This document shows, in pieces, positions 8,010 through 16,325 of a stretch of 64,000 bases of DNA. The first letter of the stretch is position 1. Each line of letters begins with the position of its first letter. The notes beneath the pieces were generated by a model. The model worked only from the letters and a program-made list of their open reading frames with translations. It was not told the origin of the DNA and ran no database searches. A program made the position numbers and the translations under genes. Origin of the DNA: an uncultured Lachnospiraceae bacterium (GTDB lineage: Bacteria; Bacillota; Clostridia; Lachnospirales; Lachnospiraceae); contig CAJUQJ010000002.1 in NCBI GenBank assembly GCA_910588215.1, positions 1 through 64,000 on the forward strand, read 5' to 3'.

Positions 8010-10172
8010 TTACTCCATTATATCCTCCGGCAACATAAAGTCAACTGTACCAGCCAGGCGGTCCACTCCTTTGACCTGTATGGTGATACGCTGCCCCAGT
8101 TTAAAGGTCTTCCCTGAATCCCGGCCGACCATCTCGTAAGTCTCTTCATTGTAATAGAAGAAATCTCCCTCCAGGGTGGATACATGGATCAGCCCTTCCA
8201 CCGTATTAGGCAGTTCCACATAGATACCCCACTGGGTAATGCTGGAGATCACGCCCTCGTATGTTTCTCCGATATGTGCCTCCATGTACTCTGCCTTCTT
8301 CATCTTGTCGGTTTCCCGCTCAGCTTCGTCTGCCCGCCGTTCCATCTTAGAGGAATGTTTCGCCACCTCAGGCAGCCTTTCCGTATAGTGCACTATGCGC
8401 TCTTCATGCAGCCTTCCCCGCAGCTGGTCCTTGATGATACGGTGGATCTGCAGATCGGGATAGCGTCTTATTGGAGAGGTGAAATGACAATAATACTGGC
8501 ATGCCAGGCCGAAATGCCCACTGCACTCCACTGTATATCTGGCCCGTTTCATGCTGCGCAGCGTCAGGCGGCTGATCAACATCTCCTCCTCCGTGTCTGC
8601 AATCTTATCCAAAAGCTTCTGCAGTTCCTTGGGATGAATCTCTTCTCCTGTCAGCTTCACGTGATAACCGAAATTATGGATAAAAGCAGACAGCTTCATG
8701 ATCTTCTCCGGATCCGGCTTCTCGTGCGTCCGATAGACAAAGGGCAGATCCAGCCAGAAGAAATGCTGAGCCACGGTCTCATTGGCGATCAACATAAAAT
8801 CCTCTATGATCTTCGTCGCCACATTGCGCTCATAAGGCTTGATCTCCGTCGGGTGACCTTCCCCGTCCAGCAGAATCCTACTCTCCGCAAAGTCAAAATC
8901 CACGGCTCCCCGTTTATGCCGTCTCTTTCTTAACAGCGTCGCCAGTTCCTCCATCAGTTCAAACATCGGGACCAGTTCCGCATACTTGCGCCGTTCCTCC
9001 TCATCTTTGTCTTCCAGGATCTTCTTTACAGAGGTATAGGACATCCTTCTGTCCACGCAGATGACCGTCTCCACAATCTCGTAATCCGTTACTTCCCCTT
9101 TATGGTCAATGGTCATCAGACAGCTCAAAGCCAGACGATCCACACCCTGATTCAGGGAACAGATACCATTGGACAATTTATGCGGCAGCATGGGAATGAC
9201 CCGGTCGACCAGATATACGCTGGTGCCACGTTTCAGAGCTTCCCAGTCCAACGCCGAATTCTCCTGTACATAATTGCTCACATCTGCGATGTGTACCCCA
9301 AGCCGGTACCGTCCCGCCTCGTCCAGATGCAGACTGACTGCATCGTCCAGATCCTTGGCATCTTCACCGTCGATGGTCACCATCTGCAGCCCGGTCAAAT
9401 CCAAACGTCCCTGTCTGTCCGACTCCTGCACCTGTTCCGGCACCCGATCCGTCTGATGCAGAACCTTCTCCCCAAACTCCACGGGTAGTTCAAATCTATT
9501 TACCACAGAAAGGATATCTACTCCGGGATCGTTGATATGGCCAAGGATCTTGGTCACTTTCCCCTCCGGTTTATGTCTCTCATCACCGTATGAGGTCAGT
9601 TCCACCACCACCTTATGGCCGGTCACCGCCCCTTTGGAACGCTCCAGCGGTACGAAAATATCCGTACCAACCTTATTGCTGTCCGGAATCACGAAGCCGA
9701 AATTATCACATGATTCCCAAGTCCCTACGACCTGCTTCATTCCCCGTTCCAGTATTTTGACAACGCAGGCCTCCTGTCGTCTACCCTGACTGCCGGGCAT
9801 AAGCTCCACAAGCACCCTGTCCTGATGAAAAGCACCGCCCCTTCTGTCCTCCGGGATATACAGATCCTGCTCCATGCCCTCTACTTCCACGAAGCCGAAA
9901 CCTCTGGCAGTACCGGAATAAATACCCGTGTGCCGGTTATCCTGCGGTTTAATATATTTCCCCTGGGTGGTAGTCTGCAGTCTGCCTTCTGACACCAATA
10001 CCTGCAACAGCCTGCGGAAATCTTCCCGCTCTTCCTTTGACACCTGCATGAAAGCCGCCATTTCTTTCTCCTTCATCGGTATATACATCGCATCCGACAC
10101 CAGCTCGCAGATCAACTCGCTACGTCTTTTATCTTCCGCATTCTGTTTTCGTAATGCTCTCTCAAAATCCAT
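8010..10172 (-). CDS. rnr: Ribonuclease R (3'-5' exoribonuclease)
   Basis: A 720-residue RNB-family exonuclease that degrades structured RNA and works with tmRNA/SmpB on defective messages. It has an N-terminal helix-turn-helix-like region, cold-shock domains (about 70-220), the catalytic RNB domain with the metal-binding DGEDAKDLDDAVSLH cluster (about residue 270), RNB signatures such as YCHFTSPIRRYPDL, and a C-terminal S1 domain (GETYEGVISSITQWGIYVEL). A preceding ATG at 10184 has AGGA directly against it; the ATG at 10172 has better spacing to GGGG. Gene order is secG-rnr-smpB-ssrA. Confidence 0.95.
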   Translation of the reverse strand: MDFERALRKQNAEDKRRSELICELVSDAMYIPMKEKEMAAFMQVSKEEREDFRRLLQVLVSEGRLQTTTQGKYIKPQDNRHTGIYSGTARGFGFVEVEGMEQDLYIPEDRRGGAFHQDRVLVELMPGSQGRRQEACVVKILERGMKQVVGTWESCDNFGFVIPDSNKVGTDIFVPLERSKGAVTGHKVVVELTSYGDERHKPEGKVTKILGHINDPGVDILSVVNRFELPVEFGEKVLHQTDRVPEQVQESDRQGRLDLTGLQMVTIDGEDAKDLDDAVSLHLDEAGRYRLGVHIADVSNYVQENSALDWEALKRGTSVYLVDRVIPMLPHKLSNGICSLNQGVDRLALSCLMTIDHKGEVTDYEIVETVICVDRRMSYTSVKKILEDKDEEERRKYAELVPMFELMEELATLLRKRRHKRGAVDFDFAESRILLDGEGHPTEIKPYERNVATKIIEDFMLIANETVAQHFFWLDLPFVYRTHEKPDPEKIMKLSAFIHNFGYHVKLTGEEIHPKELQKLLDKIADTEEEMLISRLTLRSMKRARYTVECSGHFGLACQYYCHFTSPIRRYPDLQIHRIIKDQLRGRLHEERIVHYTERLPEVAKHSSKMERRADEAERETDKMKKAEYMEAHIGETYEGVISSITQWGIYVELPNTVEGLIHVSTLEGDFFYYNEETYEMVGRDSGKTFKLGQRITIQVKGVDRLAGTVDFMLPEDIME

Positions 10173-10344
10173 TCTTTTCCCCATTCCTGCTGTTCGCGCC
10201 TGACTATATTGTTCTCCTGCGGACTGTTGTATAACGCTGCCGCCGCGTTCATGTTCAAACGAAAGTGCGTCCGGGATGAACTATACTATCAGGATATCCA
10301 ACTATTTCAATGATATTTGAAATTCTTAGTAATTTCCCATATGA

Positions 10345-10375
10345 CAAAAAAAGCACCCTTATGCAAGAGTGCTTT
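10345..10375 (-). terminator. Intrinsic terminator after secG
   Basis: On the minus strand GAAAGCACTC and GGGTGCTTT form a stem followed by a T run (TTTTTTTG), starting a few bases after the secG stop codon. rnr therefore probably also has its own promoter or depends on read-through. Confidence 0.8.
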
Positions 10376-10380
10376 CACAA

Positions 10381-10620
10381 TTAAAACAGGTTCAAATTCA
10401 AAATAACGGCCAATACCATAAAACCCAAAGCCAGACCGGTCGTGATCTTAACCAGTTTTCCTTCCATGGACCGTCCCTTATTCTTGCCCCAGTATGTCTC
10501 AGCGGCCCCGCTCACTGCTCCCAAGCCTGCTGACTTGCCTTCCTGCATCAATACCAATATAACAAGTGCAATACAAATAAGAATAAAAATAACCATCAAC
10601 GTAATTCTAAGCGCTCCCAT
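10381..10620 (-). CDS. secG: SecG, preprotein translocase subunit
   Basis: A 79-residue membrane protein with two transmembrane helices (about 2-25 and 55-78) separated by the conserved loop LMQEGKSAGLGAVSGAAETYWGKNKGRS, seen here as LMQEGKSAGLGAVSG and ETYWGKNKGRS. SecG assists SecYE in the inner-membrane protein channel. The ATG at 10620 is chosen because AGGAGG precedes it by seven bases; the upstream frame includes that site. secG-rnr-smpB is a frequent Firmicute gene order. Confidence 0.95.
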   Translation of the reverse strand: MGALRITLMVIFILICIALVILVLMQEGKSAGLGAVSGAAETYWGKNKGRSMEGKLVKITTGLALGFMVLAVILNLNLF

Positions 10621-10650
10621 TTCCACACCTCCTAATGTCAAGCAGGTTCT

Positions 10651-10679
10651 ATATTACCACAAAAAATCTGCAAACGCAA
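10651..10679 (-). promoter_or_regulatory. Sigma-A-type promoter for secG
   Basis: On the minus strand TTGCGT (-35, 10674-10679) is followed after 17 bases by TAATAT (-10, 10651-10656), about 30 bases upstream of the secG start. Confidence 0.6.
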
Positions 10680-10730
10680 CCTTAAAATCATATTTTCATG
10701 GCTGAACTGTTACTATTAAAATTCAGCCGT

Positions 10731-11645
10731 TTATAATTCAAAGTCCGCGAAGGCATCTTTCTTCGTATGATTCTTGCTGTAGTAATTCATCAGCCATGCC
10801 TTCATCTCTGTATGCCTGTCTCCCAAATCCTCCATCATGGCCTGAAAATTGTCCTCCCGCACGCCGCCAAGTCCTGTCAAAAACTGGTAATACCGCAGAT
10901 CATCCCCGTGCTCTTCAAGCACTACCAGCCAGGTTTCCTCCGTCTCCTGTCCTTTGATATGATCCAGAAGATAGGCTTCCAGTTCCTTTCTCACAGAAAT
11001 ATCCAGCGCGTGATCATGCATCAGCCTGAGCATCGCCAATCTGACCTTTGCCTTCCTGCGCTGTTCCATATAGTAGTCCAGGTTATTCTCCCGGCTGCCA
11101 TAATCCTCCTCCCCACATAAAAGCATCTTGGAAAAGCCTTCTGCATCCGGTGTCTGCATCAGCTGGCGCATTCTCACATCCCATCTGAAGATCCACTCTG
11201 CCGTACCTGCATTCTCGAAATCAAATAGATAGAAAGCGTCCAGCTGGCTCATAACAGCCGCCAACAGATAGGAGATATCTTCTGTTCTGGAATCCTCTTC
11301 ATCGCCATGCTCATCGATGATCTGCACCAGCGCCGGACAGTCTTTAAAGATTCCCTGCCCTATTTCCATACTATGATAAGGCAACAGGATCTTCGACAAT
11401 TTGCTACAGAAGGCAAAGGCCCAGTCCTCGATACGCAGAATGGATTCCGGCAAAGAAATCTGCTTTACCATCTTGTTGCTCAAAAAAGCCTTCTTGCCAA
11501 TGCATGTGACAGGGCAGCCGTCCATAATAGCCGGAACCTCCACCGCAGTATCTTTCCCCCGATATCCGGTGATCCTTATCGTATTCTCAATCCTCTCATA
11601 CTCCAGAACCCCTCGTTCTGTTGCCAGTTCTCCGCTGCTATTCAT
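10731..11645 (-). CDS. Cytoplasmic BspA-like leucine-rich-repeat protein
   Basis: A 304-residue protein. Residues about 10-105 form BspA/TpLRR-type (LRR_5) repeats: VEVPAIMDGCPVTCIGKKAF, then ISLPESILRIEDWAFAFCSK, then LLPYHSMEIGQGIFKDC. The remaining two thirds are alpha-helical and charged, without a known domain. There is no signal peptide, so unlike most BspA proteins it should stay in the cytoplasm. AAGGGGGG precedes the ATG at 11645. It follows a MoxR ATPase and a VWA protein on the same strand (start about 70 bases after the MoxR stop), which suggests one transcription unit and perhaps a client or adaptor role. That role is inferred. Confidence 0.75.
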   Translation of the reverse strand: MNSSGELATERGVLEYERIENTIRITGYRGKDTAVEVPAIMDGCPVTCIGKKAFLSNKMVKQISLPESILRIEDWAFAFCSKLSKILLPYHSMEIGQGIFKDCPALVQIIDEHGDEEDSRTEDISYLLAAVMSQLDAFYLFDFENAGTAEWIFRWDVRMRQLMQTPDAEGFSKMLLCGEEDYGSRENNLDYYMEQRRKAKVRLAMLRLMHDHALDISVRKELEAYLLDHIKGQETEETWLVVLEEHGDDLRYYQFLTGLGGVREDNFQAMMEDLGDRHTEMKAWLMNYYSKNHTKKDAFADFEL

Positions 11646-11716
11646 GCTAACCCCCCTTGGTCCCACTTCTCGATATCCCAAATCCAAAGACAGGCATCAC
11701 TGCCCCTTCTTTCGGC

Positions 11717-13234
11717 TTAGAGCATCAGCGCATCGATCTGTTCCAGGATACTGTCTCCCCGCTCCGTCAGCATCAGCTCCTCATTGTGCCGCTGATAGTC
11801 CTCACAGCCATACGTCGCAATAAACCTCGCACAGTCTGGCTGCACCGTACACTCTGTCATCAACAGAAGCATCTCATTCCCGGAACCAAACGTATCCTCC
11901 ACAAAACCGAACAGGCAGTGCAGCCGTTCCCCAATCTGTTCTGTATCCTTCTTATAAGCAGTCACCCGCCCGTCAAAGCTGCCCTTAAGCAGTGCAAACG
12001 CCGCCGTCGCACTTTCTATGTCCTCCGTCCGCAGCATCCGCTCTGCCTCAGTCAGAAAACGAAGCATAGCACGGTTCTTTTTCTTATCCCGAGCAGACAG
12101 GGCGCCAGCCTTTGCCAAGGACTCCATACTCATCCGTCTCGCTTCCGACTGCTTCTCCACAAGCTGAGTGAATTCCGCCACACTGTATCCTGCTTCCGCC
12201 TTGTTCTTCAGCGCCTTCAACGGATTCATCAATTCATGCAGAAGTTCCGATGTCTGCATATTTTCCCGGATGTCCTGCTGCATCTTATCGATCAGCATCC
12301 CCATCAGCGAGAGACGTTCGTCGAAATCAGCCTTTCTGGCCTTATCTTTGGCCTGCTCACTGACAGTTCCCGACAAGATCTCCTCCACTTTATAATCATT
12401 CTTATATTTCTGGTACAGATCATAATAAGCACCGAACTCTTTAACCACCCGTTCATTGCGGATGTACTGCCCGATCAGGGATTCCTCCACCGGAACCTGT
12501 TCTTCCTCGTAAAGTTCCAGCATCTTGGAAAGATCCTCCCATCCCCTGGCCGTAATATAGTTCTTGCCTCGTACCGTAGTCTCTATCTCATAGAAATCAT
12601 CCTTTTTCAGATCCAGGAAATTCACGATCGCCGTATGCAGTCCCCGCTCCTTCGCATATTCTTTCCAGGTAGCAAAGTCTGCCTCCACTTCCAGTATCTT
12701 CAGCCGGTCGAGAGTCACCACGTCGAATTCCCGCACCGATTTATTGTACTCCGGCGGATTACCGGCCGTCACAATGACCCATCCCTCCGGTACCTGATGC
12801 CTGCCAAACACTTTATACTGCAGAAACTGCAGCATCGAAGGCGCCAGCGTCTCCGACACACAATTGATCTCATCCAGGAAAAGAATGCCTTCCCGGATAC
12901 CGCTCTCTTCCATCACCTCATAGACCGAGGCGATAATCTCACTCATCGTATATTCTGACACCTCATACGATTTCCCCTCATACTCCTTGTGCGTGATAAA
13001 CGGCAGTCCAAGTGCTGATTGTCTCGTATGATGGGTCATAGAATAGGACACCAGTGCGATTCCCAGCTCCTGCGCAATCTGCTCCATGATCGCCGTCTTT
13101 CCGATGCCCGGCGCTCCCAGGAGGAAAATCGGCCGCTGTCTGACCAGCGGGATCCGATACTCGCCCTCTTCGTCCTTTTTCAGATACAGTTTTACCGAAT
13201 CTTTGATATATTTTTTTGCTTCTTTGATCGTCAT
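11717..13234 (-). CDS. MoxR-family AAA+ ATPase
   Basis: A 505-residue AAA+ protein. The Walker A motif is LLGAPGIGKTAIMEQIA (about residues 35-50), Walker B is EGILFLDEINCVSETLAP, and a sensor region VTAGNPPEYNKSVREFD follows. This is the AAA_5/MoxR type, whose members act as chaperones or metal-insertion factors together with VWA proteins. The C-terminal half is helical and specific to this family. The gene sits directly downstream of a VWA/DUF2201-type protein, the classical partner, and upstream of the LRR protein. Confidence 0.88.
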   Translation of the reverse strand: MTIKEAKKYIKDSVKLYLKKDEEGEYRIPLVRQRPIFLLGAPGIGKTAIMEQIAQELGIALVSYSMTHHTRQSALGLPFITHKEYEGKSYEVSEYTMSEIIASVYEVMEESGIREGILFLDEINCVSETLAPSMLQFLQYKVFGRHQVPEGWVIVTAGNPPEYNKSVREFDVVTLDRLKILEVEADFATWKEYAKERGLHTAIVNFLDLKKDDFYEIETTVRGKNYITARGWEDLSKMLELYEEEQVPVEESLIGQYIRNERVVKEFGAYYDLYQKYKNDYKVEEILSGTVSEQAKDKARKADFDERLSLMGMLIDKMQQDIRENMQTSELLHELMNPLKALKNKAEAGYSVAEFTQLVEKQSEARRMSMESLAKAGALSARDKKKNRAMLRFLTEAERMLRTEDIESATAAFALLKGSFDGRVTAYKKDTEQIGERLHCLFGFVEDTFGSGNEMLLLMTECTVQPDCARFIATYGCEDYQRHNEELMLTERGDSILEQIDALML

Positions 13235-13300
13235 CTTGCTGCCTATGCCTTTCTTGTTACCATCCGTCTATAGTAACCCTTTCTTCCACACTCTCTATAC

Positions 13301-14596
13301 TCACTCCAGTTCTTCCTCGTCTAGCACGATCTTGATTGCCCAGGGCGGCGTCTTCGGTGCATTCTCGTCCTCCTGCAGAAACACGAAAGCCACGTCGTAA
13401 TCCGGCATCCGCTCCGGATAGATACCGTAGCCATCCGTAAAATAGAGTAGTCCTTTCAGATTGTCAAATTCCTGCTTCTCCTGCAGATTTTCCACGTAAG
13501 CGAACACCGGCCGAAAATCCGTGGAACCGAAACCCGTCAGTTTCCCATGCGCTAGGAAATCATCGAACTCCTCACGCCTGGTAATCTTCGTGTCCTGCCT
13601 GACTTCACTGTCACACTGTAGAATATGCACATTGATCTTACTGAAAAAATTCTCTCCCGCCTGCAGGATATTATAAGTCTTCTGCAGAAAAGCCTGTACG
13701 ATCTCTCCACGACAGGAAGCCGAGGTGTCAAGGGCGATCACAAAATCCCTGATCTTATTGCTGTCCTTATATTCCAGCGGTTCTACCAGCGGCATATTGC
13801 CGTAGGTCTGCAGCCCGTAAGTATAATAAATATAGTCAAATTCATCGTCGTTGACCTGCACCGTCTCTCCCATGACCATAAACTTCCGCAAAAAATCCGT
13901 GTAATCGTACCGTTCCCTCGTGGCCTCTCTCAGATTCTGCTCCATGCTCTCGGCATTGTCTCTGTCCCTGCTGAAGCTTTTCAGATCTGCCTTGATGCGT
14001 TCACTGAGCCTGCGCCACTCTGCCTGGGACAAATCAAGCTCCTCCTGTCTGTCCCAGTAGATATGTTCGTCATAGTGACAAAGCTTATGCCATTCTTCCA
14101 TAGCCTTCTTCGAAGGCTCCTCGACCCGGAAATGCCGATATAACTTCTCCGCCGTCAATCCCCCGGCCTGTTTGTGCAAAAGCTCCAAACGGTTCTGCAG
14201 CAAGTCATCCGAAGGCAGCCTGGTCAGATGCAGTCCCATGTCCACGATCGTATGCTCCACCGCGATATCCGTGGCCATATCCCAATAAGCCCTGTTCAGC
14301 TTATCCGTGTTTCTGCCGTGATAGAAAATACAGTGCAGCAGCGTATGGAGATACAGCCTTGCCGCATAATGGGGCGCCGACTTGTACTGTCCAAGCAGCA
14401 GCGCCGGATCATAATGGAGCATCATCCCGTCAAACAAATGCGCACCCGTCTGCTCCCTGCAGACTACCTTAAGCCTGGACAAGGCCACATCCAAAAACCG
14501 CATATTGATCAGAATACCGTCGTGGGCAAGCCTCATCACCTCACCAGCAATATTCCGTATCTGAAGTTGTCTGTCGTCACGTGACGTTTCTATCAT
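13301..14596 (-). CDS. VWA-like/DUF2201-type metallopeptidase-fold protein, MoxR partner
   Basis: A 431-residue protein. The N-terminal part contains YLHTLLHCIFYHGR, reminiscent of the putative metallopeptidase domain that precedes VWA in this family, although the second position is L-L-H rather than a full HExxH. The C-terminal part (about 275-425) is VWA-like, with VIALDTSASCRGEIV as a MIDAS-type DxSxS motif and a later LLYFTDGYG segment. Such proteins pair with MoxR ATPases, here encoded immediately downstream. GGAGGG lies before the ATG at 14596; an earlier in-frame start at 14710 would overlap the TraX gene and has no ribosome site. Confidence 0.85.
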   Translation of the reverse strand: MIETSRDDRQLQIRNIAGEVMRLAHDGILINMRFLDVALSRLKVVCREQTGAHLFDGMMLHYDPALLLGQYKSAPHYAARLYLHTLLHCIFYHGRNTDKLNRAYWDMATDIAVEHTIVDMGLHLTRLPSDDLLQNRLELLHKQAGGLTAEKLYRHFRVEEPSKKAMEEWHKLCHYDEHIYWDRQEELDLSQAEWRRLSERIKADLKSFSRDRDNAESMEQNLREATRERYDYTDFLRKFMVMGETVQVNDDEFDYIYYTYGLQTYGNMPLVEPLEYKDSNKIRDFVIALDTSASCRGEIVQAFLQKTYNILQAGENFFSKINVHILQCDSEVRQDTKITRREEFDDFLAHGKLTGFGSTDFRPVFAYVENLQEKQEFDNLKGLLYFTDGYGIYPERMPDYDVAFVFLQEDENAPKTPPWAIKIVLDEEELE

Positions 14597-14637
14597 TTTC
14601 CCTCCATGCCGAAGCGTTTTACGCTGAAAATATATTC

Positions 14638-15378
14638 TTACCTGGCTACATACTCTTTGAGCAGATACAATACCAGCAAGTGGCCCGGATAAAAAATATA
14701 GAAAAACCACTTTGAAAAAGTTCTGCCCCTCCTGGCTCTTTTCCCATTATAGAAAAGAAGGATGACAACCGCAGACGCAATAATCCCCGTCCCGGACAAA
14801 AGTCCGAGAAGCACTGCCTTCTGTATCGCATAGCCAGATTCGACCATATAGCTTTGTGTCATAACGAAGGCATAAAAAGCATAGCCCATGATATACCCAC
14901 GGGCCAATCCCCGCTTCTCCCCTCCACTGTCATGAAAGAGAATGGTAAAAACAGGCGCGATCAGCGCCCAATCTGCCACCATGGTGGCAAGCGTCAGGCT
15001 GATGCTGAGCACTCTCTGCAGGAATTGATCTTGAACCTTCTCCCTGACCACCAAGATCAGGAAGCAGCACAGCAGCGTATAGATCATATTTAAATTGTTG
15101 AATTGAAAAACCAGCGAAAACGGAATCTGTGAAATTACCGCAAAGAACAGCAGCCGCTGCCCATATCTTTTCTTGGAACCGGTATATCTATACCCTTCCA
15201 CCAGAAAATAGCACATGGTGGGTGTCGTAAAATACCCGATAAATTCAAGAGCAAAAGCAGGTGCACTGCCCGTTGGCAGGAATATACGTGCGATATGGTT
15301 TAACAGCATCGCAAACACTGCAATATACTTAATGATATCCCTGTTAAGTATCTGCATGTTTGTCCCGAACGATTCCAT
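14638..15378 (-). CDS. TraX family membrane protein
   Basis: A polytopic membrane protein of about 246 residues with six or more hydrophobic segments. The family hallmark is the opening ILNRDIIKYIAVFAMLLNHI with the conserved asparagine-histidine pair, then FIGYFTTPTMCYFLVEGYRYT. TraX was first described as the F-pilin N-acetylase; chromosomal homologues are of unknown function and may be acyltransferases of envelope molecules. The ATG at 15378 has AAGGGGTGG upstream; an earlier ATG at 15426 lacks a clear site. No other conjugation genes are near, so this is not evidence for a conjugative element. Confidence 0.85.
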   Translation of the reverse strand: MESFGTNMQILNRDIIKYIAVFAMLLNHIARIFLPTGSAPAFALEFIGYFTTPTMCYFLVEGYRYTGSKKRYGQRLLFFAVISQIPFSLVFQFNNLNMIYTLLCCFLILVVREKVQDQFLQRVLSISLTLATMVADWALIAPVFTILFHDSGGEKRGLARGYIMGYAFYAFVMTQSYMVESGYAIQKAVLLGLLSGTGIIASAVVILLFYNGKRARRGRTFSKWFFYIFYPGHLLVLYLLKEYVAR

Positions 15379-15494
15379 CTTATATCTGCCACCCCTTGCC
15401 ACAGTATCTTGTCCTGACATTGTCATACCGTCTTTACTGCGAATTTCTTACACTTCCTGACCTTTTCTATATGAAAGATATCACATACATTGAG

Positions 15495-15530
15495 ATAGGC
15501 GATTGAAACCTTTCGGGCAATCGCCTATTT
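15495..15530 (-). terminator. Hairpin terminator downstream of the MBL hydrolase gene
   Basis: ATAGGCGATTG (15495-15505) pairs perfectly with CAATCGCCTAT (15518-15528). It lies about 105 bases after the MBL gene stop and upstream of TraX. The T run is short, so termination may be partial. Confidence 0.55.
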
Positions 15531-15633
15531 ACCGCATTCTACACACTAATCCGCTCCATATCAGGGCAGTTTGCTGCAATGACACACGTACATCTCTCTT
15601 TGCCGGACACGGTGTCGCCTACGGATTCGTCAA

Positions 15634-16266
15634 TCATAACAGGAACGGATTATACTTCTTCTCGTGGCCGATGGTCGTGGCTTCCCCGTGTCCCGGATAT
15701 ACCTTCGTCTCCTCCGGCAGCACGAACAGTTTGTCCCGCACCGACCGGACAAGGGCGCTCATACTGCCCGTCGCCAGATCTGTTCTGCCCACAGAATCCT
15801 GAAAAAGTGTATCTCCCGCGATCAAAATATCCGCCTCTTTAAAATAATAACAACAGCTGCCCACCGTATGACCCGGTGTCGCGATCAGCTTACAGGTCAT
15901 ATCCGCTATGGTAAGCTCCTCACCATCTTTCAGGTATCTGTCCGGGCTCACCGTGTATGGCCGCCCCACCTGATCCGACACATTCGTGACCGCATCCTCG
16001 CAGAGTATCTTCTCTTCTTCATACGCATAGAGCGGCGCACCTGAAAGCTCCTTCAGCCTGTTGACGCCCCAGATATGGTCGAAGTGTCCATGCGTGAGCA
16101 GAATCCCTTTTACTTGAAACCCCTTCTCCGCAAGCGTCTCATAGATATAATCTCCCTTATCGGCCGGGTCAAAAAAAATTACGTCCTTCGACCCTTCTCG
16201 ATATACAAAATAGCAATTCGTCTGACAGATTCCCAACATCAGCCGACCAATCTTCAAATTTCCCAT
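15634..16266 (-). CDS. MBL-fold metallohydrolase (glyoxalase II-like)
   Basis: A 210-residue metallo-beta-lactamase-fold enzyme. The metal motif THGHFDHIWG appears at about residues 59-68, followed by a histidine in ATPGHTVGSCCYY, the aspartate in LIAGDTLF, and a final histidine in VYPGHGEATTIGHE. The length and motif set match YcbL/GloB-type hydrolases, which cleave glutathione or bacillithiol-type thioesters; the substrate is not clear here. AAGGAG precedes the ATG. It directly follows the rel gene (60-base gap), the same order as in many clostridia. Confidence 0.9.
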   Translation of the reverse strand: MGNLKIGRLMLGICQTNCYFVYREGSKDVIFFDPADKGDYIYETLAEKGFQVKGILLTHGHFDHIWGVNRLKELSGAPLYAYEEEKILCEDAVTNVSDQVGRPYTVSPDRYLKDGEELTIADMTCKLIATPGHTVGSCCYYFKEADILIAGDTLFQDSVGRTDLATGSMSALVRSVRDKLFVLPEETKVYPGHGEATTIGHEKKYNPFLL

Positions 16267-16325
16267 CCTGTTTCTCCTTATCCGGATTCTACCTTCACTC
16301 TATCAATTTATAAAACAAATTTTCT

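Noticed and set aside
11657..12958. 433-codon plus-strand frame opposite the MoxR gene
   Set aside because: Shadow of the MoxR ATPase gene, which has clear Walker motifs on the minus strand.
14638..15378. Conjugation gene because of the TraX name
   Set aside because: Chromosomal TraX homologues are common and no other transfer genes are near.
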